From Actinernus sp. WN-2022 (lineage: Eukaryota > Cnidaria > Anthozoa > Actiniaria > Actinernidae), in assembly GCA_030867875.1 (NCBI GenBank), contig JAOWCC010001634.1:140574365-140638364 (forward strand): a DNA stretch of 64,000 nt. The letters are read 5' to 3'. Positions 1 to 13,000 of this stretch are shown one piece after another. A program made the position numbers and the translations under genes. The notes below the pieces were generated by a model that was not told the DNA's origin, did no database searches, and saw only the letters and a program-made list of their open reading frames with translations. Within the stretch, counting starts at the first letter, position 1; each line of letters starts with the position of its first letter.

Positions 1-2
1 GT

Positions 3-856
3 GAACGATCGTGTAATCCCTTTCAAGCGTCTGTAGCTATAGCTACCTTTCTGGACTTTCTTAACCATGTGTATGAGGAGGGAAAGTCCTACAGCACTCT
101 CAATACCTACGGGTCTGCTGTATCTACTTCAATAGAGGCCACAACTGGTCAGAAAATTGGCTCTCACCATTTGGTCACCAGGTTTATGAAAGGTGTGTTT
201 GTGGGAAGGCCTCCACGACCAAGGTACACAGCAACATGGGACGTTACTTTAGTCACAGATTATTTGAAGACTTTGCCGTCGTTTTCAGCCCTTACGCTGA
301 AAGAACTTACTCTTAAGGTGGTAACCTCAGTTGCCTTAGTTTCGGCTCTAAGGTGTCAGTCTATTCATTTATTAAGCTTGAAGAAGAGTGTACTTGCGGA
401 CAAAATTGTTTTCAGTATTGAGGACCGCGTTAAGACCTCCCGGCCAGGGAAGAATCCGCTGTCGGTTATTATTCCGAGTTTTTCTGATGACACACGTTTG
501 TGTCCTTATACGCATTTAACTCATTACATAGAAAGGACTAAGTTGTTAAGGCCAAGAGACTATGAGTCTGGTCAACAGTTGTTTATTTCCTATTGTAAGC
601 CTTATCAGGCCATTAGTTCCAGTACTATAGCTAGGTGGCTTAAATGTGTGCTCAGCCTGTCTCCTATTGATACGTCTGTGTTTAGGCGCACAGTTTTCGA
701 AGTGCGGTCACTTCAAAGGCTTTATTTAAAGGAACGTCAGTCTCCGATATCATGAAGCTAGCAGATTGGTCTCGGCCATCTACATTCAACAAATATTATA
801 GGAAACCTATAATAGCTTCCAACTCAGTGTCATCTAGCACGTTGGTTTTGCCATAG
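3..856 (+). pseudogene. DIRS-like tyrosine recombinase, 3' part, frameshifted
   Basis: The frame is open from the window edge and runs to about 683. It resumes in another frame to a stop at 854-856, so one base is missing near 683-685. The protein has the layout of the tyrosine recombinases of DIRS/Ngaro/Crypton-type elements. It begins with a helical N-terminal part (NPFQASVAIATFLDFLNHVY), then has an Arg in ALRCQSI. After the frameshift come the AHSFR box, the Trp of LADWSRPS and a TFNKYY end that supplies the nucleophilic Tyr. All catalytic positions are still recognisable, but the frame is broken. The inverted repeat just downstream fits a DIRS-type element. The 5' end lies outside the window. 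The tyrosine-recombinase call is firm; the assignment to DIRS rather than a relative is an inference. Confidence 0.75.
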
Positions 857-973
857 TAATTAAACGAGCCTTTGGGGGTTTTTGTTACTGTATTCCTGTG
901 TGTTTCTATTTGGCATCTAGCTTCGAACACGCAGTATAAGGGTATAATGTGGAGTATGGCGAAAGAGAATTTT

Positions 974-1322
974 AAATTAGACAAGAGGTACACTTACCTT
1001 GCAGGAAAATTGTAATTCTCTGAGCCATACGGAACATTATGACCTTATATCTACCCACCCGGTATATCGTTTTCAACTTTTACACCCTACCCTGTTAGTG
1101 GATGCCAAATATACTCAGTACTTTTGCACTCAAGAAGAAGAGGCCTGGCCTGTCTGGTACCTGAATTTATACCTGTTATCATTTGCATAACAATGGTTAC
1201 TTTGGAACGTGGGCGATTGCGCATGCGCAAGGAAGTGCGCAGTATAACTGAGGTCATAATGTTCCGTATGGCTCAGATAATTACAATTATCCTGCAAGGT
1301 AAGTGTACCTCTTGTCTAATTT
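974..1322. repeat. 72-bp inverted repeat downstream of the recombinase
   Basis: Bases 974-1045 and 1251-1322 are near-perfect reverse complements (AGACAAGAGGTACACTTACC against GGTAAGTGTACCTCTTGTCT), with about 205 bp between the arms. DIRS-type elements carry inverted terminal repeats instead of LTRs, so this is probably an element end next to the recombinase remnant. Confidence 0.7.
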
Positions 1323-1329
1323 AAAAAAA

Positions 1330-1762
1330 TTTGATGTCGGAAGCGAACCGTAGTCTTTTCAAAGGCAAACTGGTTTTTCGAATTTGGAAGCTTTGCTAGC
1401 TGGACAGTCCTTGAAGAATACAGAGTCTGATCTGGCCGAAGATTTTAGTGCTGGAAAACCGTTACTGCTGGTCTTGGTGTGCGCCCTCTCGGCCTGCATC
1501 TTCGAGCAAGTGACAAGTGTTCAGTTGCGGGAAGCTTGGACATTGGGTGAATTATGCAGTACCTCGATTAGTAGTACCACACCCAATTGAAGGTGTGGTG
1601 GAAAAGAAATACGAAGATACTGTGCACAGGCTAGGAAAAGCTAAGTATATTATGTCTGAAATTTGTGATTCTTTGACAGTGAGCATGCCTGAGCGCTTGA
1701 GTGTAATTATGCGGAATACAGGAGAAATTGTGATAACAAGAAGGTCTAATAAGGAAGACTAA
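1330..1762 (+). pseudogene. Degenerate gag-like ORF with a zinc-knuckle trace
   Basis: Two overlapping frames (1384-1590 and 1517-1762) read on from the inverted repeat. Around 1513-1560 a CxxCxxxxHxxxx motif (FSCGKLGHWVNY) resembles a retroelement CCHC zinc knuckle. The first Cys is split by a frameshift and the last is replaced by Ala. It may be the start of a neighbouring DIRS-like copy. The signal is weak and only the knuckle supports it. Confidence 0.3.
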
Positions 1763-2061
1763 GGTCACATCTTGAGTTTGGGAGCATGTATGAGCTCAAT
1801 TTATCCAGCAAACTGTTCTAGAGGGTTGTATAATTCCGTTTAATTTTAGTACTACCGCTCTGGCGCGGTTTAGTAACAATAAGTCAGCATTTCAACAGTG
1901 AATTCGTACAAAGCTGAGGCTAAATATTTGCTGTTGATTCAGTAGAGGAATGCAGCTCCACCCCTACGGTGGTCAATCCATTGTCTGTTTCGATTCAGTC
2001 AAGCGGTTGAAAATAGGTTTTTAATTATCAGAACTTAGATATTCGAATGATTATGCTATAT

Positions 2062-2093
2062 CAAGAGACCATCACCTACGTGATGGTCTCTTG
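2062..2093. repeat. Perfect 14-bp stem hairpin
   Basis: Arms 2062-2075 and 2080-2093 (CAAGAGACCATCAC / GTGATGGTCTCTTG) enclose a 4-base loop in an AT-rich stretch with no gene. A second inverted repeat, CGATCTGTATGGG against its complement, lies at 2209-2265. It looks like a transposon end or relic. Confidence 0.7.
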
Positions 2094-2878
2094 GCTATAT
2101 ATATAAAGTTCACGTTATATGTATAGTATAATGCCAAGACTGTGCGGCTTGATCGTCTGTAAGGTTTTTTCATTAAATTGGCTTTATTCGTCATAAAATA
2201 TGAGCGGACGATCTGTATGGGTATCTACAATGGCGAGCCGCTTATTGTAAATCCCATACAGATCGGACGCGAATATTTTCTTACTTGTGAAATGAAAAAG
2301 TACAATGGAGCAATGAACAATACTGGTTTTGATTACTGAACTGACTTGTCCCATAGGATAATAATAAATCTATTCAAGTATGTAGACAACACAAATAAAG
2401 AAAAATAGAGTAACCACTCCTTGTTTTCATACATCTCTCCAGGGAATTCCAGCGCAGATCTGATTTGAATTTGCAAGTTATGCACTATTTCATTTGAAAG
2501 TTAATGTGGTTGCGGTGAGTTGTCGTGAACTAAATATGTCAACCCAATGCTCTCGTCCACCAAAAACAGCAAAATGGCGAGCGTTACCCCCAAAAAAGTC
2601 TATATTTGCTAACATACGGAATTAATCGCCATTTATTGGAGCTGAAAGCAGAGGAGGGAATGAGTATCTTCGTGAAAAGAGACAGAAGGTTAGTTACGGC
2701 TTCATTAACTCTTTTTATGTACCATCTTGCAATAGAGTGCGGACATTTGACCCGTGAAACACTACTAAATCTAAATAGTACTAGTCGTTGCTATTTCTTT
2801 AGTTTTTTTTCTTTAAATATCACTATTTAGTGCTAAATTGCTACGAGTAGGTCTAATGTCCACGTTCTAGCGTCTTGT

Positions 2879-2989
2879 GAAATCTGTATCAAAGTTAATG
2901 AATTAATTAGATCAGTAAGAAATATGTATCAAAGTTAATGAATTAATTAGATCAGTAAGAAATCTGTATGAAAGTTAATGTACCTCATT
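2879..2989. repeat. 40-bp tandem repeat, about 2.7 copies
   Basis: The unit begins GAAATCTGTATCAAAGTTAA and repeats every 40 bases, with one or two substitutions per copy. Outside this array and a small hairpin near 3411-3461 I see no gene or element in 1763-3934. Confidence 0.8.
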
Positions 2990-3934
2990 TGCTGTAATTA
3001 TACGTGTCCGACCAGTATCAATAAACGAGATGCCCGCCCCTTATCTGTTGTTTGTGTTTAATGCAGTTTAGCTAAATTGTTTTATGCTCGTTTCAGTGGG
3101 ATAAGAACAAAAGTTGTGTTTTTTAAAGCAATCAACGGTGAGATGTGGTTCAGCTCCTTCAAGCTCTATCCTCTCACCAACGCATGCGCTGGTTTGAAAT
3201 TGTCACTCCACTGATCAAGCAGGGCACTTCGATGCGTTTACACGGACCCACCTCTTGAGGGACCACCCATTTCCACCCAACCCCTAAAATTTAGGGCCCT
3301 GTTGCTTCAATAAATTTGGGACTGCTTTGTTTACACATTTAAAATTGTCGGCACCGGGCCGAAATTTGGAGGGTCATGCCGTCTTTTTCTTGCGCGTGTA
3401 GATGGGATTCTCCAAGAGAAAATTCATTTTCATTCATGCAGTCTTTCATTTTCTCTTGGATTCTCTTATGAGTCAACCTGAAATAAAACCAGAAAAGCCT
3501 GTTTATGTTTGTGAATACAATGTTTTAAAATAAACCAATACAAACTAGAGCTACATGTTATTTTAGTTACTTGAATTAGTAATATGATTGAGCCTTTTTA
3601 TAAATACTAATATAGAACTAGGAATAGAATCCGGTATTGTCCCAGTCCTCGCCTTGACTAAGTTGGAATCCGAGTTTTGGAATCTTACTGTTTTGCGGAT
3701 TTTCCTTTCATTAGACAAGGGGTAAATGGCATTAAATTCGACTTTTATCTTAATAAAATTGCCATGCTCAAAATGAAGTGATTGATCCGGCAGTCCATCC
3801 AATCCAGGCTCCATTCCTTATATTCAACACGTATGATGTCACGTGATCATGTCAATTTGCGCGCGTTGACGCCATCTTTGAATCATTTTCTCTCACAATT
3901 TGACGAAAAGTACAAGAAAAAAAACAACCTCAAC

Positions 3935-4010
3935 ATGGAGAAATTCGGGATTTTGTTGTTTATTGTACTTTTGTTGGTTTGGAGTATTGTTCCTTCGGGA
4001 AGCCGTGAAG
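3935..4010 (+). CDS. Mesothelin-like gene exon 1: start and signal peptide
   Basis: The ATG at 3935 opens MEKFGILLFIVLLLVWSIVP, a short basic end followed by a strongly hydrophobic core, which is a typical secretory signal peptide. The donor is GTAAGA and the exon leaves phase 1. The preceding sequence AACCTCAACATGG is a good start context. I see no clear TATA box. Confidence 0.75.
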
Positions 4011-7000
4011 GTAAGATGTTTTAGCAAACTAAATAGTAAGCTAAAATCAGAGAGGATCGATTAGTATAAACCAGGCAGAGAGAAAAACTGGCTGATTGTA
4101 AACTAGCCATTTCAACGGTTGTCTGACAATACTTCAATCATTATGGAAGTACCTACTTACAGCTCCTATAGAGATTATGGATGGCTTGACTCTTTGTGAA
4201 ATATATATTTCAATAAGACATACTTTTGCAAATTATATATTTATATCAGTACGTAGAGTGTAGTGGTTGTTGTTTTTGCTGCTAACCGTACTTTTCAAGC
4301 TCCAGATTTGGGAAAGCTGAGAAGGAACAACAAAAGGTAAGGCTATTTCCGAGTCTGGTTAGTTTTAAATATAAAAGTTTGGCATTTTGTATTCTTAAAG
4401 CTAATACATTGAAGAAAGTAGAGCAAGGTTCTAAGTTATATTAAATAACTATAGCCGTGCAGCTTGCATCATGCATCTGCTTTTCGATTGGAAAAAGAGC
4501 CTTTAAAAAGAAAGCGTTATTGGACTCTTTTTGAATACATTCATACTTCATGTAGATTTTACACCCAGCTCCCCTAGGCTCTCCTAGTTCAATATTTCCT
4601 TCAATGTTATAAAAGTACCTGCTACAGTTCAGCCACAATTTTCCCACCCTATCCTTTCACATAGTGAAGTAAAACTGCTGATAACCAGTTTCGTTTTATA
4701 GGGTTCAACATGCCCTAGATAGACTCCCAAAGGATATGAAGGATCGCCTTGAACAAGGGGGACAGAATGCCTTCAAAAATTTCACCAAAGACATGATAGA
4801 CAGATTACCTTCCTCTGTTTTTGCTAATGCTGGGGTAAGTAGATGGAGTGGTCAGTCCATTTGTTTGTTTATGAGAGCTGCTGTAGTATTTATTTAGGCC
4901 GTGTGTACGGCACCAGTACCGGATAGGTTTTTTTGCCGGCAGGGCCAGCGAAGCGGCATAAAAACCGCTACAAAGTATATCACTTTCAAAACCGGAGCTG
5001 TGCAACATTTGCTCCGATACAAAAATAGAGCAAAAATAGCGCTTCAGTATGTGAACAGGAGTTGTCATTTGTGTATGGTTGTCTGTGTTTTAGAAATTAA
5101 TCTGTAATATAATTTTGATCTCGCGAAAATCTCGTAAAAGAAACAGTAGATATGAGACTCATTGGGCTTTATTTATTGTTTAATATATGTCGGTGACTTT
5201 TGAAGACTCAAATGAATAGCACCGACGCTGCTGCGGAGTGCAGATATAATTTGAAAGTTTACGGATAATAACGATAAAATCATAGATGCGTGCAATGCAC
5301 ACTGGTTGAGAGACCCTTAAAGTACTTCCTATTCTCTAAGACACCCTTTATAAACTTTCCATAAAAATAAATCGTCTTTCCTTTTACATTGGACAATAAC
5401 ATACGCGTTAAACTTAGTCACGTTATGTTATGTATCCAAAATCTACAAGATGTGAGAGGGACCATTTTAATATCCCATATGGTACCCAAATGAATTCAAT
5501 TTTGATGTTCTTTTTATTTTCAGAGAGATGCTCTTCGCGCCATGAGCCGAGACCAGATCAAAGAAATGGCAAAGCGAGTTGGCAAAGGCACAAGTACTAA
5601 AGACTTGAAGAAGATTCTCAGTGACGTTGACGCTGATCAGTTTGATAACATACTGGATGACATGAAGGTACTTAAACAACATACTGTAGTTGAATATTAT
5701 ATCTTAACGAAAAGAAAAGGATTGACCGATTTCTATGTTCAATATCCTATTCACCGCGGTTTACCGTATTCATGATCCTCCGCTGTGTTACAGAACAGAC
5801 TGTTACGGAGAAATTTAAAAAATAGATGATATAGAAAACATTTTACATGGTGTAATATCAGGCTATCGTTTAAACGCGAAAATCAAAAATATGTTTGGAA
5901 ACACAAGGTCACAAGGAGGGTAATCCACTTTATAAGATGACAATAATAATGTGAAGTGATGAGAAACAAATTATCCGCAGTTCGTGCTGGCGCATTCAAT
6001 AGTCTAACCAATCATTATAGGGATTGCATTTGACCAATCAGATCCCTTTTTATATCAGTGTATTTCTGATACTTAGGGCTGGCGGTGTAAATTATTTCCG
6101 GAATATTTTGGCAAAATAGGTACCAGAAAGAAGTGGGAATAATCAGGCATGACTTTTGCTAAAAATAAATTCTCTTTTTTTTTTTTATCAATGAAAAGTT
6201 ATAAAAGTACTTTCAATTTATTATATTTGCCATTTTGTTATTTAAAGCGACTCGTTCATCATCAGCCCGCGTCTACATGGAGAGACTTTAATAAATTTCA
6301 CCCACCAAACCAGGCCAGACACCATGGTACCTAGAACTATGCTAAACTATGGAATTACGCCATCAGTATACGTGTTTCAGTCTGATTTTTGTGTGAGTAA
6401 ATTTGAGGAAAATAGGCACAATTGGGCATTTTTTTTGCGGAAAATAGGTATTACGTATGAAAAGAAAGCAAAAATAGGCAACATGTCGGGAATAATGTAC
6501 ATGTACAGCCCTAAACTGTACTGTAAATGGGGATGCAGGTTGGCGCAGTGGTAAAACGCTCGCTGCGGTCCCGCGTTCGATTTCCGGCTCTGGTACCGTA
6601 TGTGAGTTAGGTTTGTTATTGATTCCTTATCTGCATTCGAGGTTTTCCTCGGGGTTCTCCAGTTTTCCACCGGGTTTTCCGGTTTTCCTTCCTCCGTAAA
6701 AATCAATAAGTGAGTCGAGTGGTGTATGTCCAAAACAGTTAATGTAGTGAGGAGTATCTGTGAGGAGTAATTTAAGCAGGCGCACATCAGCCGTAATCTG
6801 TCATAACCAGCTCGGTATATACTTCATGGAAGTGTTTCGTTCCATATAGTCTCCCTGCATAATACTGTAAAACAGTAGAGAAAATGATTATGCAGGGAGA
6901 CTTCAGCCTGTTTTTCCAAATATAGGATTTGCTGCCGGATATTTCTTTTGTGGGATTCCTCCTTCATTTTTTTATATATACTCCTAAAAAATGACACAAC

Positions 7001-10000
7001 TTTTATTGACTGCAACTGCTCAGTTCCAGTCTCTCACATTTCCCAATAGAGCCTACAATTTTCCTAGTTTTTAAGGTTCTGCCGCTTGACGATTTCTTTA
7101 ACGCTCAAACCACTCTGCCAGCCTGCTTCCCTTCAACATTATTAAGCTTGTGTGATTGCTTCACAGAACTCGAGTAAAAATCTCTCCAGACGGCAGATGG
7201 AATCATTTGTGAAGCAAATGAAATCCAACAAAGGCCGCCTGTCTTCATGGTCATCGACAGAAGTCAGGAGGCTGGGCAAAATGATGAAGGGACTCTCTCC
7301 CAGTGAATTGAGAGATCTTGCTAATGCTGGAAGACAAACGTTTGAAGCCAGGTAAAATAATGCTCAAGTATCAAACTAGACTGCAAACCCAAACCATGAA
7401 ACTTACCCTAACCATGAAACTTACCCTAACCATAAAACCTACCCTAACCACTTCGAAAACAAGCTCCCAGGTAAACGAGGGTTCCAGGGTTCACAAACAA
7501 AATGCGATGTTTTTATGGCATTTTGTTTCTCTCTACTTTTTTTCTCTTCTGTTGCGAATCCATAACCTTCTGTCGTCAAAGCCAACGTGATAACCACTAT
7601 ACTAAGAGAACATCCTGCAAGATTAGTGCCAGTCCTTTAGTGGCCAAGGCCTAGAGCAGCTTTGCTGTCTGTTGAGCAATCCCTGTCCTCAGGCGGAACT
7701 CTAAACGATCGGACAAAATTACAATGAGCATCAGAACACGGGCAGTGACCAAGTAACATAGGGGGACCAACCCATCGAAACAGTTCATCTCCCTCGTGAT
7801 TTGCCAACGTGGAACTAAGGAAACTGCTCACCGCCTGGTGAAAACGCGACGTTTCTTCACCCAATATATTTATGTTTAGACTTGCGCTTAACGGCATTCA
7901 TGTGTATGTGCACCCTCGGTGCATTTTAAAACAATAGTAATTAGCACATTTAGCTACATTTTGTATTTAACATTTCTGTAATTAGCACATCGCTCAGGAA
8001 GAGCACTTTGTGATGAGTCCACGTGGCCTTGGTCAGTCCGTAAGGAGAAAAACTTTGCCAGAAATCTTGAAAACGGCCCGAGGCCGCAGACCGAGGGCTA
8101 AGTTTTACTCCACACTAACCGACCAAGGCCGGTAATTAGCGTTTTTATTTTTTCCTTATCAATTTAATCCATTGTACTTGCTTTCGTTAATTCAGTCGTG
8201 CACTCGCACAAGAAGCGACCATTCATCAGTCTTATCAAATCTTATCGGAGCTGTATTTCTGGACTTGAGCAAGGCATTCGATATGATCAACCATGATATT
8301 CTGAAAGTGAAGCTTAGCAAAGTTGGCATAAACGGGAAAGCATTAGATTGGTTTGACGATTACCTAAGTAACAGATCTCAGACAGTAACTATTAATGGTA
8401 CACTGTCCGACACCATGGATATATCACTAGGGGTCCCACAGGGTTCGGTCCTTGGACCTCTATTATTTATCATTTTTATTAATGACCTTCCTCTGAGTAT
8501 TCAACGCAGTAAAGTAGTTTTATATGCAGATGATACAGCTATATTCTTTGCTCACAAGGATATACAGCTAATTGAATCCGTCTTACAAGCTGAACTTGAC
8601 AATCTTAATACCTGGTTTAGTGCTAATGATCTCATCGTAAATTGTAAGAAAACTAACGTAATGCTTCTTGGGACTAGCCAGCGGCTAGCACGATCCAAAA
8701 AGCCATGTTTATCTTCGTCGGGAGTCATACTCCAACATTCAGAGTCCGTTAAATATTTAGGTTTATGTTTTGATTCTAAGCTTAACTGGCACGAACACAT
8801 CGATGCATTATCAGCTAGAGTATCATGCAGATTAGGGCTCCTTAGGAGAATCAGGAAATATGTTAGTGTAGACACCTGTAAACATCTTCATTGTACACTA
8901 GTCCAACCATTATTAGAATATTGTGACATCATCTGGTCTAATGCTGATCAGACAAGTCTTAATAGACTCCTTAGGCTGCAAAAGAGAGCAGCACGCATAA
9001 TATTGATGAAGAAGACACGCGAGGAACGTACAGTGAATCTATTTAGAGAGCTAGGCTGGGTTCCATTAAACCAGCGTTGGGACTTCCATAAATGTCTCAC
9101 CGTTTTTAAATGTTTAAATAATTTATGTCCACCGTATCTCCAAAATCTATTTCACCGTAATTCTGATGTACATAATTATAATACTAGAAACCGTAATAAC
9201 ATCCATTTAGTCAAAATTTCATCTAATTCTGGCTATAGATCATTTACTTTCTCTGCAGCTAAACTCTTTAATAGTCTAGACAGCTATATAAAGAATGCTC
9301 CAACTATCAAGAGTTTTGTAAATAACTACTGGAATAACCCTATCTGTAATTAGTTAATGCTGCTACTACATGTATAGTACATCAAGTATATTTTAAATTA
9401 GGGTAATTACTATCAAGTATATTTTAATCAGTGTAATTACCATCTATGTGAATACTTATATTAGCGTAATTATTATATATTATCAATTATTGTAAACTTA
9501 TTTTAGTTTTTAAACACAGCTTCAATGGAAATCAGTGTAAACTGTTTGAATTCTGTGTATAATAAAGTTTATTATTATTATTATTATTAGTCTTGAGCGT
9601 GCGATCAGTTTCACTCAAATCACTGTTAATTTTCATCAGTTTTCCCTTTTTTAAAGTCTTTCAATACAATGTGTTCAATCAGGACACATGTACGTAAGAA
9701 TCAAAAACTTTGATTGTGAACACTTTGGAATTAGCCGGTCCGGATGAAAAAAAACCGGAGCGGGTCGTAGCCAATCAGAGCGCGCGATTTCAGAAGATTT
9801 CGGAAAACAAAAACATGAGTTATTTACCGGCTGAGAGGTCCGCATATAGAAAACTGTGCCCAAGGCTTTGAAATGTACTGACCGAAGTCGCGGGCTGAGG
9901 CAGGTAATGGCCTCCTTATCGAGGGCATTACTTTCAAAACTGAGGGCACAGTTTTTTCTCTAGACGGACCGACCCTAAGCCGGTCAATAACGCATTTTTT

Positions 10001-13000
10001 TCTCTATTCTCTTTTTCTCTATTCTCTCTCGATTTGAGAGACGAATTATTGAACAAATTCTAATGAATTGAGAGCGTGTAAAGGTTAGCGTGACCGTGGT
10101 CAGAGATAGGAAAAAACCGTCCGCTCGCGCGCGAAAAAAACCCTACCTAATTACGTGAACCTCGCTCTTTTTTCCTTTTCCAGCGTGGAAGAAATGGGTA
10201 AGGACGGTGTTGGAGACTTGTCAAAGGGACAAAAGAAGGAACTTATTAAGGGAGCAGTAAGGAACTACGGCTCCCAAGACAAATGGAACTCGGACGCGGT
10301 GAAAAAGATGGCTAGGTTTATACCCAACATGAAACACTCAGATCTAAAAAAATTACCTATTTCCGCGGTGAGATATTATGATAAATTCATCTTCATAAAC
10401 TTCAGGTTAACTGAGATAGCCTAATATTGCTCTATTTAAATAAACATCTACCAAACATGTCACCATTTGAAGTAATTATAAATACGATATTTTTGCAATT
10501 CCGCGATGGTAAAGCAAAAATGTGCGGGAATTTAGCACCAAAAAAAAAAACTCCTTATGCTTCAACTTCTAAGTTGGCAATCCTTTCTAAAGTACTGCCA
10601 CTGTTTTTCCCCCCAACATTTTGGATAAATTTCAAAAAATGTTCTATTTATCAGTAATAAAACCTGTGAAAATGTTGGAGAGTTAAGACCTCTCAAATTT
10701 AGTAATTATTCAATACTAGAGCATCACATTTTCGATATACTGAGATATTACAAATGTGTGAAATTTGAGCTGGATTGCGTTGCTCTTCCAACCATAAAAC
10801 AAATGATTTGATTTCTATGCAATTGCTGTATAATTATCACGACTTAATTACAAAGGAACAGGTAAGATATGAACTGTAGGAAAGTAATTACCTTTTAAAC
10901 TTCATACACTTGTTAAAATCATAGTTAATAGAGTGGAATAGTTATGAAACCCAGCGACGTTCTTTGTTATATGTCGCTTTTTTCAACCATGACCGTGCAC
11001 AAAATGTTGGAAAAACCGCGAACTGGTCTTACTATTGGTATTTATTGACTGAGTGGGAGGGCGGGACGGAAACATATTTGGCTCGACCGAGCGGAGCATA
11101 CAAAATAACCGAGAGCTCAAGCTAACTGGCAGTCAATAAATGTCTTCACATGTTGTGACCACTTAGTTTGTCTTAAGAATGGCAAAACAACAAGCAACAA
11201 ATCGAACAGGGCCGGACGTGTTTTTCCGGCCCGCACATGTCAAACACGTACAGACCCATCACGTGACTTTTGTATTTATCAGATAATGGGTGCTGTGAGA
11301 GACTTGGCAGCTGCTGGACTGGACGGCAGGAGCGCCAGGGAACTGATGAAAAAAATGAAGAGCAAGGACCAGGGTTACGGGAGGCCTGACACATGGACAG
11401 CCGACACTTTGAAAACGTTAGTAGCATTAAACGGCATGTGGAACTAATTTCTATAAAAATGCGTGTCAATGCACAACCAGTTTCAGGAACGACCTACCTC
11501 TTGGTCATTATGATAATTTCTCGACATTCGAATGCACGTGCGGCATATCCGTCAGTCAGCCGTTTCCGCGCGCTCTAGGTGTAAACATACCACAATCCAA
11601 AATCTCGGCTCTGATGTTTGAAAATCATATCTCCAATTGTAAACATTTTTTAGCGATAGGATTTGGATTGGATTGGATTTGGATTCTAATCACTTCTGTT
11701 GACAGAAAGCTATGGTCCTTTCAACTTTGATAACGTTAGTAAGGTTAGAAATCCATAGCCCAAATTTTTCGCCAACTTCCGCCCAAGGGTTTTGATAAAA
11801 TTTGCACTGTACGTGTGTAATAAGTTTGAATAGCTTCCAGTTGTTTGAAAAACATCGTTCGACTAGATTTCGAGTAACGGCTCAAAATGTCAAAAAAAGT
11901 GAGGTTGACTGGCATACAGACTACGTCATTAGTGTGTGTGATCGGTTCAAGATTTTGACATCAGAAGTTATGCCGTTTTGTTTTAATTCGCAAAGTGGCT
12001 TCGGAGTTTCGATCGAGACACCTTTACATCTTTCAACAAATGTTGATCGAGGCTTTAAAGCGGGCTTTTAAAATAATGTTAACTACCGCACAACAATTTG
12101 TTTTTGATTAGTATAAGAAAAAAGACGCACACTGCTCTGAATGCGTCGCCTTCCTTCCAGTCTCCTCAAAATGACTGAAATGAAGTAAGGGAGCGTTCAT
12201 CAATCGTCGGCGGCGACTTGCCAATGAAGGCAACGCCTATTCATCGTCGTCGTGGGTGTTGTTGTTGCCTTTGTTGTAAGGGAACAAAGACGGGACGCGT
12301 ACTATAGAAATGATCCTAGTAAGTATGCTCATCCAGCGAAACGACATGAACTACGCCTTGCCCACAACGCATGTGGGAGGCAATTCTACTTACGCATGCG
12401 CACTCGAGTATATTTACTTTCAAAAAGAATGGAGTCCCGTTCCGACAGATATTCCTTATTTACTAGTTAATAGAAATTACAGGCACTTTTATTTTATAAG
12501 AAATATACATTTCTCCTATTTCGAAGGTTTTTGCGAAACAATTGTGTTTTGCCAGTATGTAGGATGTCACGTAATCAGAGAGCTATTAACAGTTCGATCT
12601 TGTATCCTAAATATTTCAATACAAATAACAGAGATGACAGGCATCTACAGCTGGTAAACAATATGAAGACTCGCCAAATGCGTATGCGATCACATCAGGG
12701 AAGCGCTAGCAAGGCTGACCGAGTGGTTTCGTTCGCCTCTGTGACGGCAGGGTTCGATAACCGGACTCGGCATCTCTACCACAAGAGATTCGCTGTGATT
12801 GACAAACAGATTTCATACCTCAAACTGGTCCTGTGCACCCATACGTTTATGAACAGGCTAAGTATACGTATATGACCACTCTAGCAATATTTTATATTAT
12901 GTTATTGCATTCTTGTTATCTAGAATGGGTAGACTGTCGTCAGGATTAACAATCAAGGACATCAAGAGTCTGAATTTGAACGCTGTTAGAGGAGCATTGG

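Noticed and set aside
6535..6600. Functional tRNA gene
   Set aside because: A and B boxes are present but there is no closed cloverleaf and a SINE body follows.
6377..6787. 136-codon minus-strand ORF
   Set aside because: It crosses the tRNA-headed SINE on the opposite strand.
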